This document shows, one piece after another, positions 56,124 to 64,000 of a stretch of 64,000 nt of DNA. Each line of letters begins with the position of its first letter. Position 1 is the stretch's first letter. A program made the position numbers and the translations under genes. The notes below the pieces were generated by a model. That model searched no databases, had not been told where the DNA came from, and saw nothing but the letters and a program-made list of their open reading frames with translations. The DNA is from Bacteroidota bacterium (lineage in GTDB: Bacteria; Bacteroidota; Bacteroidia; Chitinophagales; Saprospiraceae), in assembly GCA_024743405.1 (NCBI GenBank), contig JANSWP010000014.1, positions 1 to 64,000 of the forward strand. The letters run 5' to 3'.

Positions 56124-56484
56124 AGCTGGTGACCTAATGTTAAGTGTCAGTCTTAATAATCGATGTTTGCTGAAACACCCAAAGTGCCTTTTCGTTAATG
56201 AGGGTACCAATATTTATTATTCCTTAAAACTCTTAGTAACTAGCAAATAATAAGTCCGCCAATTGGAGATACAGATTTTGTACTAACACTAGGCATTTTT
56301 TGAAGGAATAGCTCAAGCTATTGCTGAAAAAAATAACAACGGATTAGGACAAAAGATGATCGGTGAAATGATGGAGTTATTCTTTACTCGTTACTTAACA
56401 CAACTTTATAGATGTTTAGACCCTAAACTTCATAGTTTTACGTTCTTAAAACGCTAGCTAAACAAAACAACTAAATTGAGCGTC
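56124..56484. other. 361-bp gene-free interval with a short decayed-looking frame
   Basis: Between about 56299 and 56457 an open frame reads EGIAQAIAEKNNNGLGQKMI, then a hydrophobic stretch, then a stop. It lacks a convincing start and has no known family. It may be the tail of a lost gene. No hairpin or repeat was recognised. Confidence 0.3.
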
Positions 56485-57402
56485 ATGACTAAATCTTTTT
56501 TTCCACTTCTATTTCTCTTCATTTCGATTCAAGTTTTTGGGAATATCAAAAATGACAGTTTAAAAATCAAACCCTATCACGATTTAGCTTATGATTTTGC
56601 GAATCCTGATGTTGAATTTATTTTGCCGGATAATTTAGATGAAATTTCAGGACTGAGCCTTACAAAAGATCAAAGTCAACTAATCGCGAATAATGATGAA
56701 GATGGTAAACTATTTATAATCAATAAATCAACTGGTGAGGTAGAGAAAGAAATTGATTTCTATAAGGAAGGGGACTATGAAGGGGTAGAGGTCGTCGGTG
56801 AGTCTATTTTTGTGGTCAAGAGTACTGGGACGATTTATGAAATCAAAAACTTTGAGACTGAAAATCAAGAAGTAATTAAGCACAAATTTTTCCTTACGAA
56901 AGAAAATGACGTAGAAGGGCTAGCGTTTGACTCGAAAAACAATCGACTTTTGTTAAGCTGTAAAGGGATCGGAGGAATTGGAGATGCTTTTCATATGGCA
57001 AAATCCATTTATGCTTTTGATTTAGACTCCCGTACGATGGTTGAGGAACCGGCTTTAAAGATAGAGGCAAAACACTGTCATGACTATTTAGGGGTATGTG
57101 ATTTTCATGATAATTTAGAAAAACTCAAATCCTTTTTTGCGGCAGAAGATCGATTTAATTTTAGCCCCTCGGCGATTGCAATCCATCCAATAACCGGAGA
57201 AATCTATATTGCTTCTTCTCGAGGCAAAGTGCTTTTAATCTTAGACGCTCAAGGCGGCATTCTGCATATTGAAAAGTTAAATAAAAAGATTCATCCTCAA
57301 CCAGAAGGGATGTGTTTTGATGCAGATGGAACGTTATATATAAGTAATGAACGGAAAAAAGAGGAGACCGCTAAGATTTATAAATTTGCATACAAACATT
57401 AA
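56485..57402 (+). CDS. SdiA-regulated-type beta-propeller secreted protein
   Basis: The 305-residue exported protein has a signal peptide (cleavage near QVFG). Its beta-propeller-like sequence matches the SdiA-regulated family (PF06977): LDEISGLSLTKDQ, then EGDYEGVEVVGESIFVV, then NDVEGLAFDSKNNRLLLSCK, then IHPQPEGMCFDADGTLYISN. The frame runs up to a TTG at 56476, but the ATG at 56485 is the natural start. Family function is unknown; it may bind a ligand in the envelope. Confidence 0.85.
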   Translation: MTKSFFPLLFLFISIQVFGNIKNDSLKIKPYHDLAYDFANPDVEFILPDNLDEISGLSLTKDQSQLIANNDEDGKLFIINKSTGEVEKEIDFYKEGDYEGVEVVGESIFVVKSTGTIYEIKNFETENQEVIKHKFFLTKENDVEGLAFDSKNNRLLLSCKGIGGIGDAFHMAKSIYAFDLDSRTMVEEPALKIEAKHCHDYLGVCDFHDNLEKLKSFFAAEDRFNFSPSAIAIHPITGEIYIASSRGKVLLILDAQGGILHIEKLNKKIHPQPEGMCFDADGTLYISNERKKEETAKIYKFAYKH

Positions 57403-57483
57403 TGAAAATTCTGAATTTGGATACTACATCGATTAGTATTTTACTTACAACTTCTTTGTCATGGTTCTGAAAAAGGGTTGATT

Positions 57484-58053
57484 TCAGTTCTCTAATTTAT
57501 CCAGAAAACGTAAGGCTTGATACCTTCTATCTAATGCTTCATTGTCTGTTTTTTCAAACAAATAGAATACAAATACAGTGGCTTGCTCTTCTTTATGAAG
57601 TGCCAGCATTCGACAATAAGGGTATTTTGAAAACCCTAGTTTTGGTTTAAAAAAATAAACCATTCCCCAATCGGCATTAAAGTCTTTAAGAACTTGTTTT
57701 TTTTCTAATTGAATGGCAGAAATGAGCTCTTCCTCTTCATTGATAGACACCGAAGTTAATGCTCGTATAGTGGCGATATGTGGATTGCTGGAAAAGGGGT
57801 TATTCGTTTCAAACGGCTGAATAACATATCGAATCTCCAAATCTTCTTTCCTTGAGAAAATCGCTAAATGATAATCCTGAAATTCATTTTGAACAGGGCG
57901 GGTATCTTTATAACCAGCTTCGATAGGTTCAAAGAAATCTACCCCCGCTCTATTGAGTCGTTCAGAAAAACCAATTGGATAATCTATTTTTTGCGTGTAA
58001 ATAGGGAGCGAAAGAAGCAAGGAAAGAGCTAAGGTTGGAAAAGAATATTGCAT
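57484..58053 (-). CDS. Secreted protein of unknown function
   Basis: The 189-residue product has a signal peptide (cleavage near PIYTQ) and a mature alpha/beta sequence (FSERLNRAGVDFFEPIEAGY, then NADWGMVYFFKPK, then LFEKTDNEALDRRYQALRFL). No family is recognised, but it has the look of a conserved Bacteroidota domain of unknown function. It lies 97 bp downstream of the anti-sigma-like gene on the same strand. Confidence 0.65.
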   Translation of the reverse strand: MQYSFPTLALSLLLSLPIYTQKIDYPIGFSERLNRAGVDFFEPIEAGYKDTRPVQNEFQDYHLAIFSRKEDLEIRYVIQPFETNNPFSSNPHIATIRALTSVSINEEEELISAIQLEKKQVLKDFNADWGMVYFFKPKLGFSKYPYCRMLALHKEEQATVFVFYLFEKTDNEALDRRYQALRFLDKLEN

Positions 58054-58150
58054 GGTAACAGGTGATTTGGTATTGAGTCAGATATACAAAAATAAAGAAA
58101 AACGAATATCCTAACCCAATACCGAATCACTGATTACCAATTTCAGCTAT

Positions 58151-58393
58151 CTATAGCTGAGAAACTTTAATTTTTTCTAAGATGGAATGTTTTAGAGAAG
58201 GCTTGACTGTTTTGCGCTGAATACGGGTTTTAATAAACTCTCGGAAAGATCTTTCTTTACTTAATATTTCGCGATAACTGGGGTTGGATTTAATTTCATT
58301 CAAAAAGGCTCTTTCTGCCTCTGGGGTCAATTCATTATCCAATAAAAGATTCATTTTCGTGATGAGGTCCTGATTATTGACTGGATTTCTCAT
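58151..58393 (-). CDS. Putative anti-sigma factor
   Basis: The 80-residue cytosolic protein has an N-terminal helix pair (NNQDLITKMNLLLDNELTPE, then ERAFLNEIKSNPSYREILSK) and a basic C-terminal helix. This resembles the anti-sigma or zinc-less ASD domains found beside ECF sigma factors in Bacteroidota. It has no transmembrane helix and no HxxxCxxC zinc motif. The open frame extends to 58534 through a Cys-containing stretch, but the ATG at 58393 is favoured. It follows the ECF sigma gene but a terminator separates them. Confidence 0.55.
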   Translation of the reverse strand: MRNPVNNQDLITKMNLLLDNELTPEAERAFLNEIKSNPSYREILSKERSFREFIKTRIQRKTVKPSLKHSILEKIKVSQL

Positions 58394-58640
58394 TGGAAAC
58401 ACTTTGCAATCACTTTGTAAAAAATACTTTGGAATACACCTCGGAACAATCAAACGCCCCCCATTGCATGCCGCTTCCTGTTCCGATGACGACATCAACA
58501 GAAAAAGTTTGAGGTGCAAAAAATGGAGCTGCATTTAAAGAAAACATGGGTTTGATTGATTGTTTTTGAAAAGTGAAAAATTTAGATTTTCAACTTCCCA
58601 AAGGTTATTTCAACAAAATGATTTGGTTAAAAAATAGCGC

Positions 58641-58703
58641 AAAAAAAAGTAAACATCGAATACCGTTCGGAATTAATTGGTTACCGGTTGGTTCGATGTT
58701 TAC
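58641..58703 (-). terminator. Terminator after the ECF sigma gene
   Basis: GTAAACATCGAA at 58649-58660 pairs with TTCGATGTTTAC at 58692-58703. On the minus strand it is followed by a run of T residues (tttttttt). It ends the sigma-factor transcript 12 bp past its stop and may reduce the level of the anti-sigma-like gene beyond. Confidence 0.75.
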
Positions 58704-58714
58704 TGTCTTAATTA

Positions 58715-59302
58715 TTAGCCTCGCTTATCCTTGAAACCCAAGGTTGCTGCGTAAGCTGTCAATTTTTCCTTCAGCATGTTTCGTGCACGATGCAATCGAG
58801 AACGAACAGTACCAATTGGAATATCAATTATCTTTGAAATTTCTTCATATTTAAATCCTTCAATATCACAAAGAAGGATTACAGTACGGAAATCAACCGG
58901 AAGTGAGTTAATTGCATTCGTTACCTCATCTCCCATCATACCTTGAAACATTTCTTCTCGTAAGTCCATGTAGCTAGAGAAATTTGTATCATTTTCCGCA
59001 TTTTGGAAAGTTACAATTTCTTCATAATCCACTTTTGTAGGACGATTGGATTTTTTTCGGTAGTGGTTGATAAAAGCGTTCTTCAAAATTTTGAAGAGCC
59101 AAGCTTTTGCGTTTGTGCCTTCATGGTAACTATCAATAAAACGGAATGCTTTCAAGTAAGTCTCTTGAACAAGGTCATTCGCGTCATCTTCGTTGAAGGT
59201 TAAATGAAAGGCGAAATTGTAAAGCGCGTCGATTTGAGGTAAGAATTCTACCTCGAAAACACGCTCCCGTCGTTTTGTATCGTTGTCTAGCATTACCATC
59301 AT
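58715..59302 (-). CDS. ECF-type RNA polymerase sigma factor
   Basis: The 195-residue sigma-70 family protein has region 2 (DDANDLVQETYLKAFRFIDS, then AWLFKILKNAFINHYRKKS) and region 4 (LPVDFRTVILLCDIEGFKYE, then EEISKIIDIPIGTVRSRLH). No region 3 is present, as in ECF sigmas. Its regulon is unknown. Three ATGs close to the start (59302, 59299, 59293) are possible. A structured repeat lies upstream. Confidence 0.92.
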   Translation of the reverse strand: MMVMLDNDTKRRERVFEVEFLPQIDALYNFAFHLTFNEDDANDLVQETYLKAFRFIDSYHEGTNAKAWLFKILKNAFINHYRKKSNRPTKVDYEEIVTFQNAENDTNFSSYMDLREEMFQGMMGDEVTNAINSLPVDFRTVILLCDIEGFKYEEISKIIDIPIGTVRSRLHRARNMLKEKLTAYAATLGFKDKRG

Positions 59303-59482
59303 AAAGGTAGAAGGTTTTGTTTTAATGAATAAATGATTAGCGAAAAATTCTAGTTAGCATTAAATTTCTCCCCTCTCATCGGTTTATTGCGCATGCACGA
59401 GGTTTTTAACTAACCTGAATTTATTATAGTTCCAAAGAGTTCATTTTTTTTGTAAAAAAATTTTGGAGGGAGATTTTAGTAA

Positions 59483-59642
59483 GGGAGCAGGAAATAAATA
59501 AGGTACCCAAATTTTGCACAGCTATTTTTTCTTCAATGGAGGCAAAAAACACAGACATACCCATAGGTATAGCGAGTATTTTTAACGAAAAATGAAGGAA
59601 AAAGAGCAAGTGAAATGGGTAGGTTATTTATTTCCTGCTCCC
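59483..59642. repeat. Structured palindromic repeat, family 1, copy 5
   Basis: A 160-bp element with outer inverted repeats beginning GGGAGCAGGAAATAAATAA at the left (59483) and mirrored at the right end (59642), identical for 19 bases and then diverging. TAA flanks both sides, consistent with a 3-bp target duplication. The core near 59559-59574 is CATACC, CATA, GGTATA-like. It is homologous to the copy at 1281. It lies in the 59303-59776 interval together with the sdh terminator. Confidence 0.78.
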
Positions 59643-59711
59643 TAAATTTAATATTTTTAAATATTTGATTTAGAGTTTGTTAGAGTGGATGGTGTTTTTA
59701 GGGAAAAAACA

Positions 59712-59746
59712 AAAAAAAGTGAAGCTCGAAAGAACTTCACTTTTTC
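59712..59746 (-). terminator. Terminator of the sdh operon
   Basis: AAAAAGTGAAG at 59714-59724 pairs with CTTCACTTTTT at 59735-59745. On the minus strand it is followed by T residues. It lies 30 bp past the sdhB stop. Confidence 0.85.
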
Positions 59747-59776
59747 TCTATAAAGCCTAAAACTCTAGATGAGGTT

Positions 59777-60529
59777 CTAAGCCATTTTCTCAGATCCTAT
59801 ACTCGCAGACAAATACTCTCGATTCAATCTTGCGATATTCGTTATTGAAATTTCTTTTGGACATTCCGCTTCACAAGCGGTAACATTGGAACATCGTCCA
59901 AAGCCTTCCTCATCGTGTTGTTTCATCATGCCCAAAACTCGTTTTTGCCTTTCCACTTCACCTTGAGGTAAAAGTGCTAAATGTGAAACTTTAGCGGAAG
60001 TAAACAACATGGCTGAAGCATTCGGGCAAGCTGCGACACAAGCACCACAACCTATACATTCCGCAGCATCCATAGCTAAAGTAGATTGATCTTTTTCTAC
60101 TGGAATGGCATTCCCATCAGGTGTTCCACCTGTATTAACAGATATATATCCACCAGCTTGAATAATACGGTCAAATGCATCTCGATTGACCATTAAATCC
60201 TTTAATACAGGGAATGCTTGGGCACGGAAAGGTTCAATATAAATGGTATCACCATCATTAAAAGAGCGCATATGCAATTGACAAGTAGTTGTACCTTTCA
60301 TCGGGCCATGAGGTTGACCATTGATAACCATACTACATGCACCGCAAATACCTTCGCGGCAATCATGTTCAAAAGCGACAGGATCTTTTTTATTAGAAAT
60401 AAGGTCTTCGTTCAAAACGTCAAGCATTTCTAGAAAGCTCATGTGTTCACTGGCTTCGACTTGATAAGATTCGAATTGACCTTTAGAATTATTATTTTTT
60501 TGTCTCCAGACTTTAAGTGTGAGTTTCAT
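59777..60529 (-). CDS. sdhB: Succinate dehydrogenase/fumarate reductase iron-sulfur subunit
   Basis: Electron-transfer subunit of respiratory complex II. It shows the [2Fe-2S] ligand region [13 protein letters not shown], the [4Fe-4S] motif [13 protein letters not shown] and the third-cluster cysteines in [14 protein letters not shown]. Length (250) is right. The ATG at 60529 is preferred to the in-frame TTG at 60535. It is the last gene of the sdhCAB operon, 75 bp after sdhA. Confidence 0.95.
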   Translation of the reverse strand: MKLTLKVWRQKNNNSKGQFESYQVEASEHMSFLEMLDVLNEDLISNKKDPVAFEHDCREGICGACSMVINGQPHGPMKGTTTCQLHMRSFNDGDTIYIEPFRAQAFPVLKDLMVNRDAFDRIIQAGGYISVNTGGTPDGNAIPVEKDQSTLAMDAAECIGCGACVAACPNASAMLFTSAKVSHLALLPQGEVERQKRVLGMMKQHDEEGFGRCSNVTACEAECPKEISITNIARLNREYLSASIGSEKMA

Positions 60530-60604
60530 CGTCAATTAGTTTGGCTCATTGTTCAACGTTCAGAGTTTCGTAAACCCTCAAGGCTGAATGATGAACTGTG
60601 AACA

Positions 60605-62605
60605 TTATTTATAACTCCGCGTTTTCAATTCCACATTTTCAAAAACTAAGTCCTCCTTATGAAGGATTGGGTCTTGATTTGTATCTGTCCATTCCCAAGC
60701 TGCGACATAAGTATAGTTTTCATCATCCCGTTTCGCTTCACCCTCTGGTGTTCGATATTCTTCACGGAAGTGACCACCACAACTTTCGTTTCGGTCTAAG
60801 GCATCTTTGCACATCAACTCACCCATCTCAAGAAAATCAGCAACTCGAGCCGCTTTTTCCAATTCGGGATTAAGTTCATCCCTGGTGCCAGGAATAAATA
60901 CATCTTTATAGAATTCTTCTCTCAATTCTCGAATCATTTTCATCGCTTTTGTCAATCCTTCTGCATTACGAGACATCCCGCAATATTCCCACATGATTTT
61001 TCCTAATCGACGGTGGAAACTTTCAACCGATTGATTCCCTTTAATATCCATTAAACCTTGTAATCTATCACGAACATCATTTTCAGCATCCTTAAATTCT
61101 TTTGCATCTGGATCGAATTTGGGTGTTCGAATTTCATTCGATAAGAAGGTCCCGACTGTATAAGGAATAACAAAATAACCATCTGCTAGACCTTGCATTA
61201 ATGCTGAAGCTCCAAGCCGGTTGGCGCCATGGTCACTAAAATTACATTCGCCTAAAGCAAATAGTCCGGGAATGTTGGTTTCTAAATTATAGTCTACCCA
61301 AATTCCACCCATAGTATAGTGAACGGCAGGATAGATTTTCATTGGATTTTTATAAGGGTCTTCACCAGTAATTTTTTCATACATGGCAAAAAGGTTACCG
61401 TACCTTTCTTTGACGGCTGCTTCCCCTAATTCAGTGATTTTCGCCTTGTTTGGATTATGTAAGCCTAGTGAATGAGCAGCTGAACTCCCATATCGCTGAA
61501 TAGCGTCTGCGAAGTCAAGGTAAACACCGTGACCTGTGGCAACGATTCCATGACCTTTATCGCACTCAACTTTAGCAGCACGAGAGGCAACATCTCTTGG
61601 AACTAAGTTTCCGAAAGCTGGATAACGACGCTCTAAGTAATAATCACGATCTGCTTCAGCAATATCAACTCCTTTCTTTCGCCCCTCTCGAATTGCAACA
61701 GCATCTTCTTTTTTGGCAGGTACCCATACCCGACCATCATTTCTTAAACTTTCTGACATCAAAGTCAACTTAGACTGATATTCCCCAGATACAGGGATAC
61801 ATGTAGGATGAATTTGAGTATAACACGGATTGGCCATTAAGGCTCCTTTTTTGACTACTCTCCAACCTGCAGTTACATTGGAGCCCATTGCATTAGTGGA
61901 CAAATAAAAGACGTTTCCATAGCCACCAGTTGCCAAAATGACACAATGAGCAGCATGACGTTCTAATTCTCCCGTCAACATATTTCGAGCAATGATTCCA
62001 CGCGCTTTGCCATCGATAGTAACCAAGTCTAGCATCTCATGTCGATTGAACATTTCAACCGTACCCAAAGATATTTGGCGTTCTAATGCTTGGTAAGCAC
62101 CTAGCAATAATTGTTGCCCTGTTTGGCCTCTGGCATAAAAAGTCCTTTTCACTTGAACACCACCGAATGATCGGTTTGATAATGTTCCACCATATTCACG
62201 AGCAAAAGGAACACCTTGTGCAACAGCCTGGTCAATGATATTGACACTCACCTCTGATAGCCTGTGGACATTCGATTCACGGCTTCTATAATCACCTCCT
62301 TTGATCGTATCATAAAAAAGGCGATAAATTGAATCACCGTCGTTTTGGTAGTTTTTAGCGGCATTGATTCCTCCTTGTGCAGCAATGGAGTGTGCACGTC
62401 GAGGACTATCATGGAATGAAAAACACTTAACTTTATAACCTAATTCGCCCATGGTTGCAGCTGCAGATGCTCCAGCCAGTCCCGTTCCCACTACAATCAC
62501 TTCAATTCGACGCTTATTATTTGGCGCCACTAAGGGCATTGAACTTTTATACTTAACCCATTTTTCGGCAAGATTGCCAGGAGGTACTTTTCCGTCCAGT
62601 TTCAT
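60605..62605 (-). CDS. sdhA: Succinate dehydrogenase/fumarate reductase flavoprotein subunit
   Basis: Catalytic FAD subunit of complex II, cytoplasmic face. The 666-residue protein shows the FAD-binding [15 protein letters not shown], the covalent-FAD His in [14 protein letters not shown], the family blocks HPTCIPVSG and [13 protein letters not shown], and the C-terminal [19 protein letters not shown]. It is longer than E. coli SdhA because of the C-terminal extension usual in Bacteroidota. It is central in the sdhCAB operon. Confidence 0.96.
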   Translation of the reverse strand: MKLDGKVPPGNLAEKWVKYKSSMPLVAPNNKRRIEVIVVGTGLAGASAAATMGELGYKVKCFSFHDSPRRAHSIAAQGGINAAKNYQNDGDSIYRLFYDTIKGGDYRSRESNVHRLSEVSVNIIDQAVAQGVPFAREYGGTLSNRSFGGVQVKRTFYARGQTGQQLLLGAYQALERQISLGTVEMFNRHEMLDLVTIDGKARGIIARNMLTGELERHAAHCVILATGGYGNVFYLSTNAMGSNVTAGWRVVKKGALMANPCYTQIHPTCIPVSGEYQSKLTLMSESLRNDGRVWVPAKKEDAVAIREGRKKGVDIAEADRDYYLERRYPAFGNLVPRDVASRAAKVECDKGHGIVATGHGVYLDFADAIQRYGSSAAHSLGLHNPNKAKITELGEAAVKERYGNLFAMYEKITGEDPYKNPMKIYPAVHYTMGGIWVDYNLETNIPGLFALGECNFSDHGANRLGASALMQGLADGYFVIPYTVGTFLSNEIRTPKFDPDAKEFKDAENDVRDRLQGLMDIKGNQSVESFHRRLGKIMWEYCGMSRNAEGLTKAMKMIRELREEFYKDVFIPGTRDELNPELEKAARVADFLEMGELMCKDALDRNESCGGHFREEYRTPEGEAKRDDENYTYVAAWEWTDTNQDPILHKEDLVFENVELKTRSYK

Positions 62606-62692
62606 GTTATATGGTTTTATTTCCCGAAGGAAAATTTTATTGAATGATTATTGGTTTCTAAGGGCATTTAGATTTTGGAAATTCTTTTTTAT

Positions 62693-63388
62693 TTAAAACT
62701 TAATTCCTAAATAAAAGAAAATCGGAATGATCGCAAAACCTAAAGCAACCACAACTGAATACACCTTGCCTATTCCTTGAATGAAGGGAGAATATTTTTT
62801 GTGATTGATTCCCAACGTCTGGAAAGCAGATTGGAAACCATGCCATAAATGTGCGCCAACAACGTACATACACACAACATAAAAGATGACGAATCCGATA
62901 TTCTGGTAGGTTTCGGAAACGATCCCGTATAGATCACTCATACTTTCGCCGTCATATTCTACCATAGGGAGTGCTCCTAGTTTCATTTGTAACCAAAATT
63001 GATACATATGAATGAGGATAAAAACCAATATGATTGTGCCAATCCAGCCCATTCGGCTAGCTAATTTTGCATTGGTTGTCGTGCCACGAACCTTATGCAC
63101 AGCATATTTTTCGCTCCCCCTTGCCGTTCTATTTTTACTCCAAAGTACTAAGCCTTGAACTGCATGTATGATAATGAAGGCATAAAGTGAATAAGAAACT
63201 GTCTTTATGACTGGGTTCCCAGTCATAAATTTCGCATATACATTAAAACTCTGACCGCCATCATCTAGTAATAGCTGAAGGTTTCCAATAAGATGCACTA
63301 CCAAAAAAATAATTAAAAACAACCCCGTTAGGCTCATGATGACTTTCTGACCGATAGACGAGGTGAGGAATTTTCCAAACCAACCCAT
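62693..63388 (-). CDS. sdhC: Succinate dehydrogenase cytochrome b subunit
   Basis: Single membrane-anchor subunit (231 residues, five TM helices) of the cytochrome b558 type, binding haem and menaquinone. It shows GQKVIMSLTGLFLIIFLVVH, LYAFIIIHAVQGL, VFILIHMYQFW and GAHLWHGFQSAFQTLG, with His residues suited for haem ligation. The frame opens to 63427, but the ATG at 63388 (MGWFGKFL) matches the family. It is the first gene of the operon, with a promoter upstream at about 63467. Confidence 0.92.
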   Translation of the reverse strand: MGWFGKFLTSSIGQKVIMSLTGLFLIIFLVVHLIGNLQLLLDDGGQSFNVYAKFMTGNPVIKTVSYSLYAFIIIHAVQGLVLWSKNRTARGSEKYAVHKVRGTTTNAKLASRMGWIGTIILVFILIHMYQFWLQMKLGALPMVEYDGESMSDLYGIVSETYQNIGFVIFYVVCMYVVGAHLWHGFQSAFQTLGINHKKYSPFIQGIGKVYSVVVALGFAIIPIFFYLGIKF

Positions 63389-63466
63389 ATTGATATTTCG
63401 TTTTTGATTTAGGAAAACGCAAGTCATTGATTGTAAACTTTATACAGCCCCTGATTTGCGAATAGG

Positions 63467-63497
63467 CAAATGTATTTAATATAACCAACTTGCCCAA
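63467..63497 (-). promoter_or_regulatory. Bacteroidota-type promoter of the sdh operon
   Basis: On the minus strand TACATTTG (63474-63467) fits the Bacteroidota -7 box TAnnTTTG exactly. A TTG at 63497-63495, 20 bases upstream, fits the -33 element. Distance to the sdhC start (63388) is about 80 bp. Confidence 0.6.
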
Positions 63498-63656
63498 CTG
63501 ATGTTCCCCTATTTTATTTTTCTGTAGTTATTTAGATTAATTCAAAATTTGGAAGGTGTGAACTCCGAAACTTGCATATCTTTGCGCGAATTTTTGAAGA
63601 TGAGCTATTTTTTCAAATAGGTCACCAATTTTCGTTCATTATTCAGTATTAACTCA

Positions 63657-64000
63657 ATGGATAAAGCTTTAGAAGTAAAATTTCAACATTTTTTAGAAAA
63701 ATTTCCGATCATCGATTTACCAATTACTTTGAGTGATGATTTGCATTTGACATTTTCTCAAAACAATGAACCCCTAAATCCTTTGATGATTCAACAATAT
63801 ATTGCGTTCATCGAAGGAGAAGAGCCAGATGAATTTACGGAATATATCCCCTGTTTTAAAATTCCAGAAACATTAGAATTTCATGCTATTGTCTATTGGA
63901 AAGCTAGTCTAATGAATTACCAGTACGTCATGGCTACTTTTGATAAAGTTGGAAATATGATAGATAAAAGAGTCTTAGGAGGGACTTTTTCCGATGGGAA
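63657..64000 (+). CDS. Unknown protein, 5' part only
   Basis: An open frame from ATG at 63657 runs to the window end (114 codons). It reads MDKALEVKFQHFLEKFPIID, then an acidic, hydrophilic stretch with IAFIEGEEPDEFTEYIPCFK. No signal peptide or membrane segment so far, and no family recognised. A TATCTTTG box at 63577-63584 upstream may be its promoter. It is divergent from the sdh operon. Confidence 0.6.
   Translation, partial: MDKALEVKFQHFLEKFPIIDLPITLSDDLHLTFSQNNEPLNPLMIQQYIAFIEGEEPDEFTEYIPCFKIPETLEFHAIVYWKASLMNYQYVMATFDKVGNMIDKRVLGGTFSDG

Noticed and set aside
1-64000. CRISPR array, prophage, rRNA or tRNA genes
   Set aside because: I saw no regularly spaced identical repeats with unique spacers, no phage structural genes, and no tRNA or rRNA signature. 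The tandem repeats present are protein-coding (SprB) or short operators.

Overview
The window comes from an AT-rich chromosome of a Bacteroidota bacterium, most likely of the Saprospiria/Chitinophagia side. The evidence is type IX secretion (T9SS) C-terminal sorting domains, 21 SprB-type repeats in one giant protein, Bacteroidota families (DUF5916, DUF4465, DUF3667, DUF5522, NSGSGD-repeat DUF2807), a TAnnTTTG-type promoter, few strong Shine-Dalgarno sites, and an sdhCAB order with a single cytochrome b subunit. I see no rRNA, tRNA, CRISPR array, prophage or intact transposase. It reads as ordinary chromosome studded with structured non-coding repeats.

Layout. 0-9.3 kb: a fatty-acid/sterol hydroxylase, a GT-C glycosyltransferase-like membrane protein, an orphan histidine kinase divergent from a DUF2807 secreted protein across a tandem 11-bp operator-like array, sucB, and a tandem pair of secreted CFFCG proteins. 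9.3-19 kb: accessory-looking minus-strand genes (bestrophin, thioredoxin-TPR protein, methyltransferase, old yellow enzyme, DUF998, DUF3667, a frameshifted PQQ-type sugar dehydrogenase, an HELLH protein) broken up by dispersed repeats. 19.2-25.1 kb: a 1977-residue SprB-repeat T9SS adhesin. 26-36.5 kb: secreted and surface genes (carboxypeptidase-like regulatory domain protein, GH113-like lipoprotein, beta-barrel, DM13 lipoprotein), AraC and WYL regulators, an aquaglyceroporin and a methyltransferase. 36.5-43.2 kb: a DUF5916 outer-membrane protein, a short DUF5522 protein, and a cobalamin-uptake operon (riboswitch, BtuB-like receptor, DUF4465 T9SS protein). 43.4-56.1 kb: a FtsX/MacB permease, a huge double-cyclase/ATPase/TPR protein, a short GG-leader peptide, a TPR histidine kinase, a CPA1 antiporter, and a Rieske-thiamine-diphosphate fusion enzyme. 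56.4-64 kb: an SdiA-regulated-type beta-propeller, an ECF sigma factor with a possible anti-sigma factor, sdhCAB, and the start of one more gene.

How it fits together. SdhCAB and SucB are core TCA cycle and respiration. The B12 operon is self-contained: a cobalamin aptamer, a hairpin that would hide the btuB start codon, the receptor, and a secreted partner. The signalling block at 46-53 kb (cyclase-TPR protein, secretable peptide, TPR kinase), all on the plus strand, is the best candidate for an undescribed system. The peptide has a typical double-glycine leader (LKAIKGG), and the kinase begins 110 bp downstream. At least two families of structured repeats recur. One has a 6-4-6 hairpin core between outer inverted repeats, in about five copies. 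The other is a roughly 440-bp composite in three copies, one of which is interrupted by a 153-bp MITE-like insertion with a TTA target duplication.
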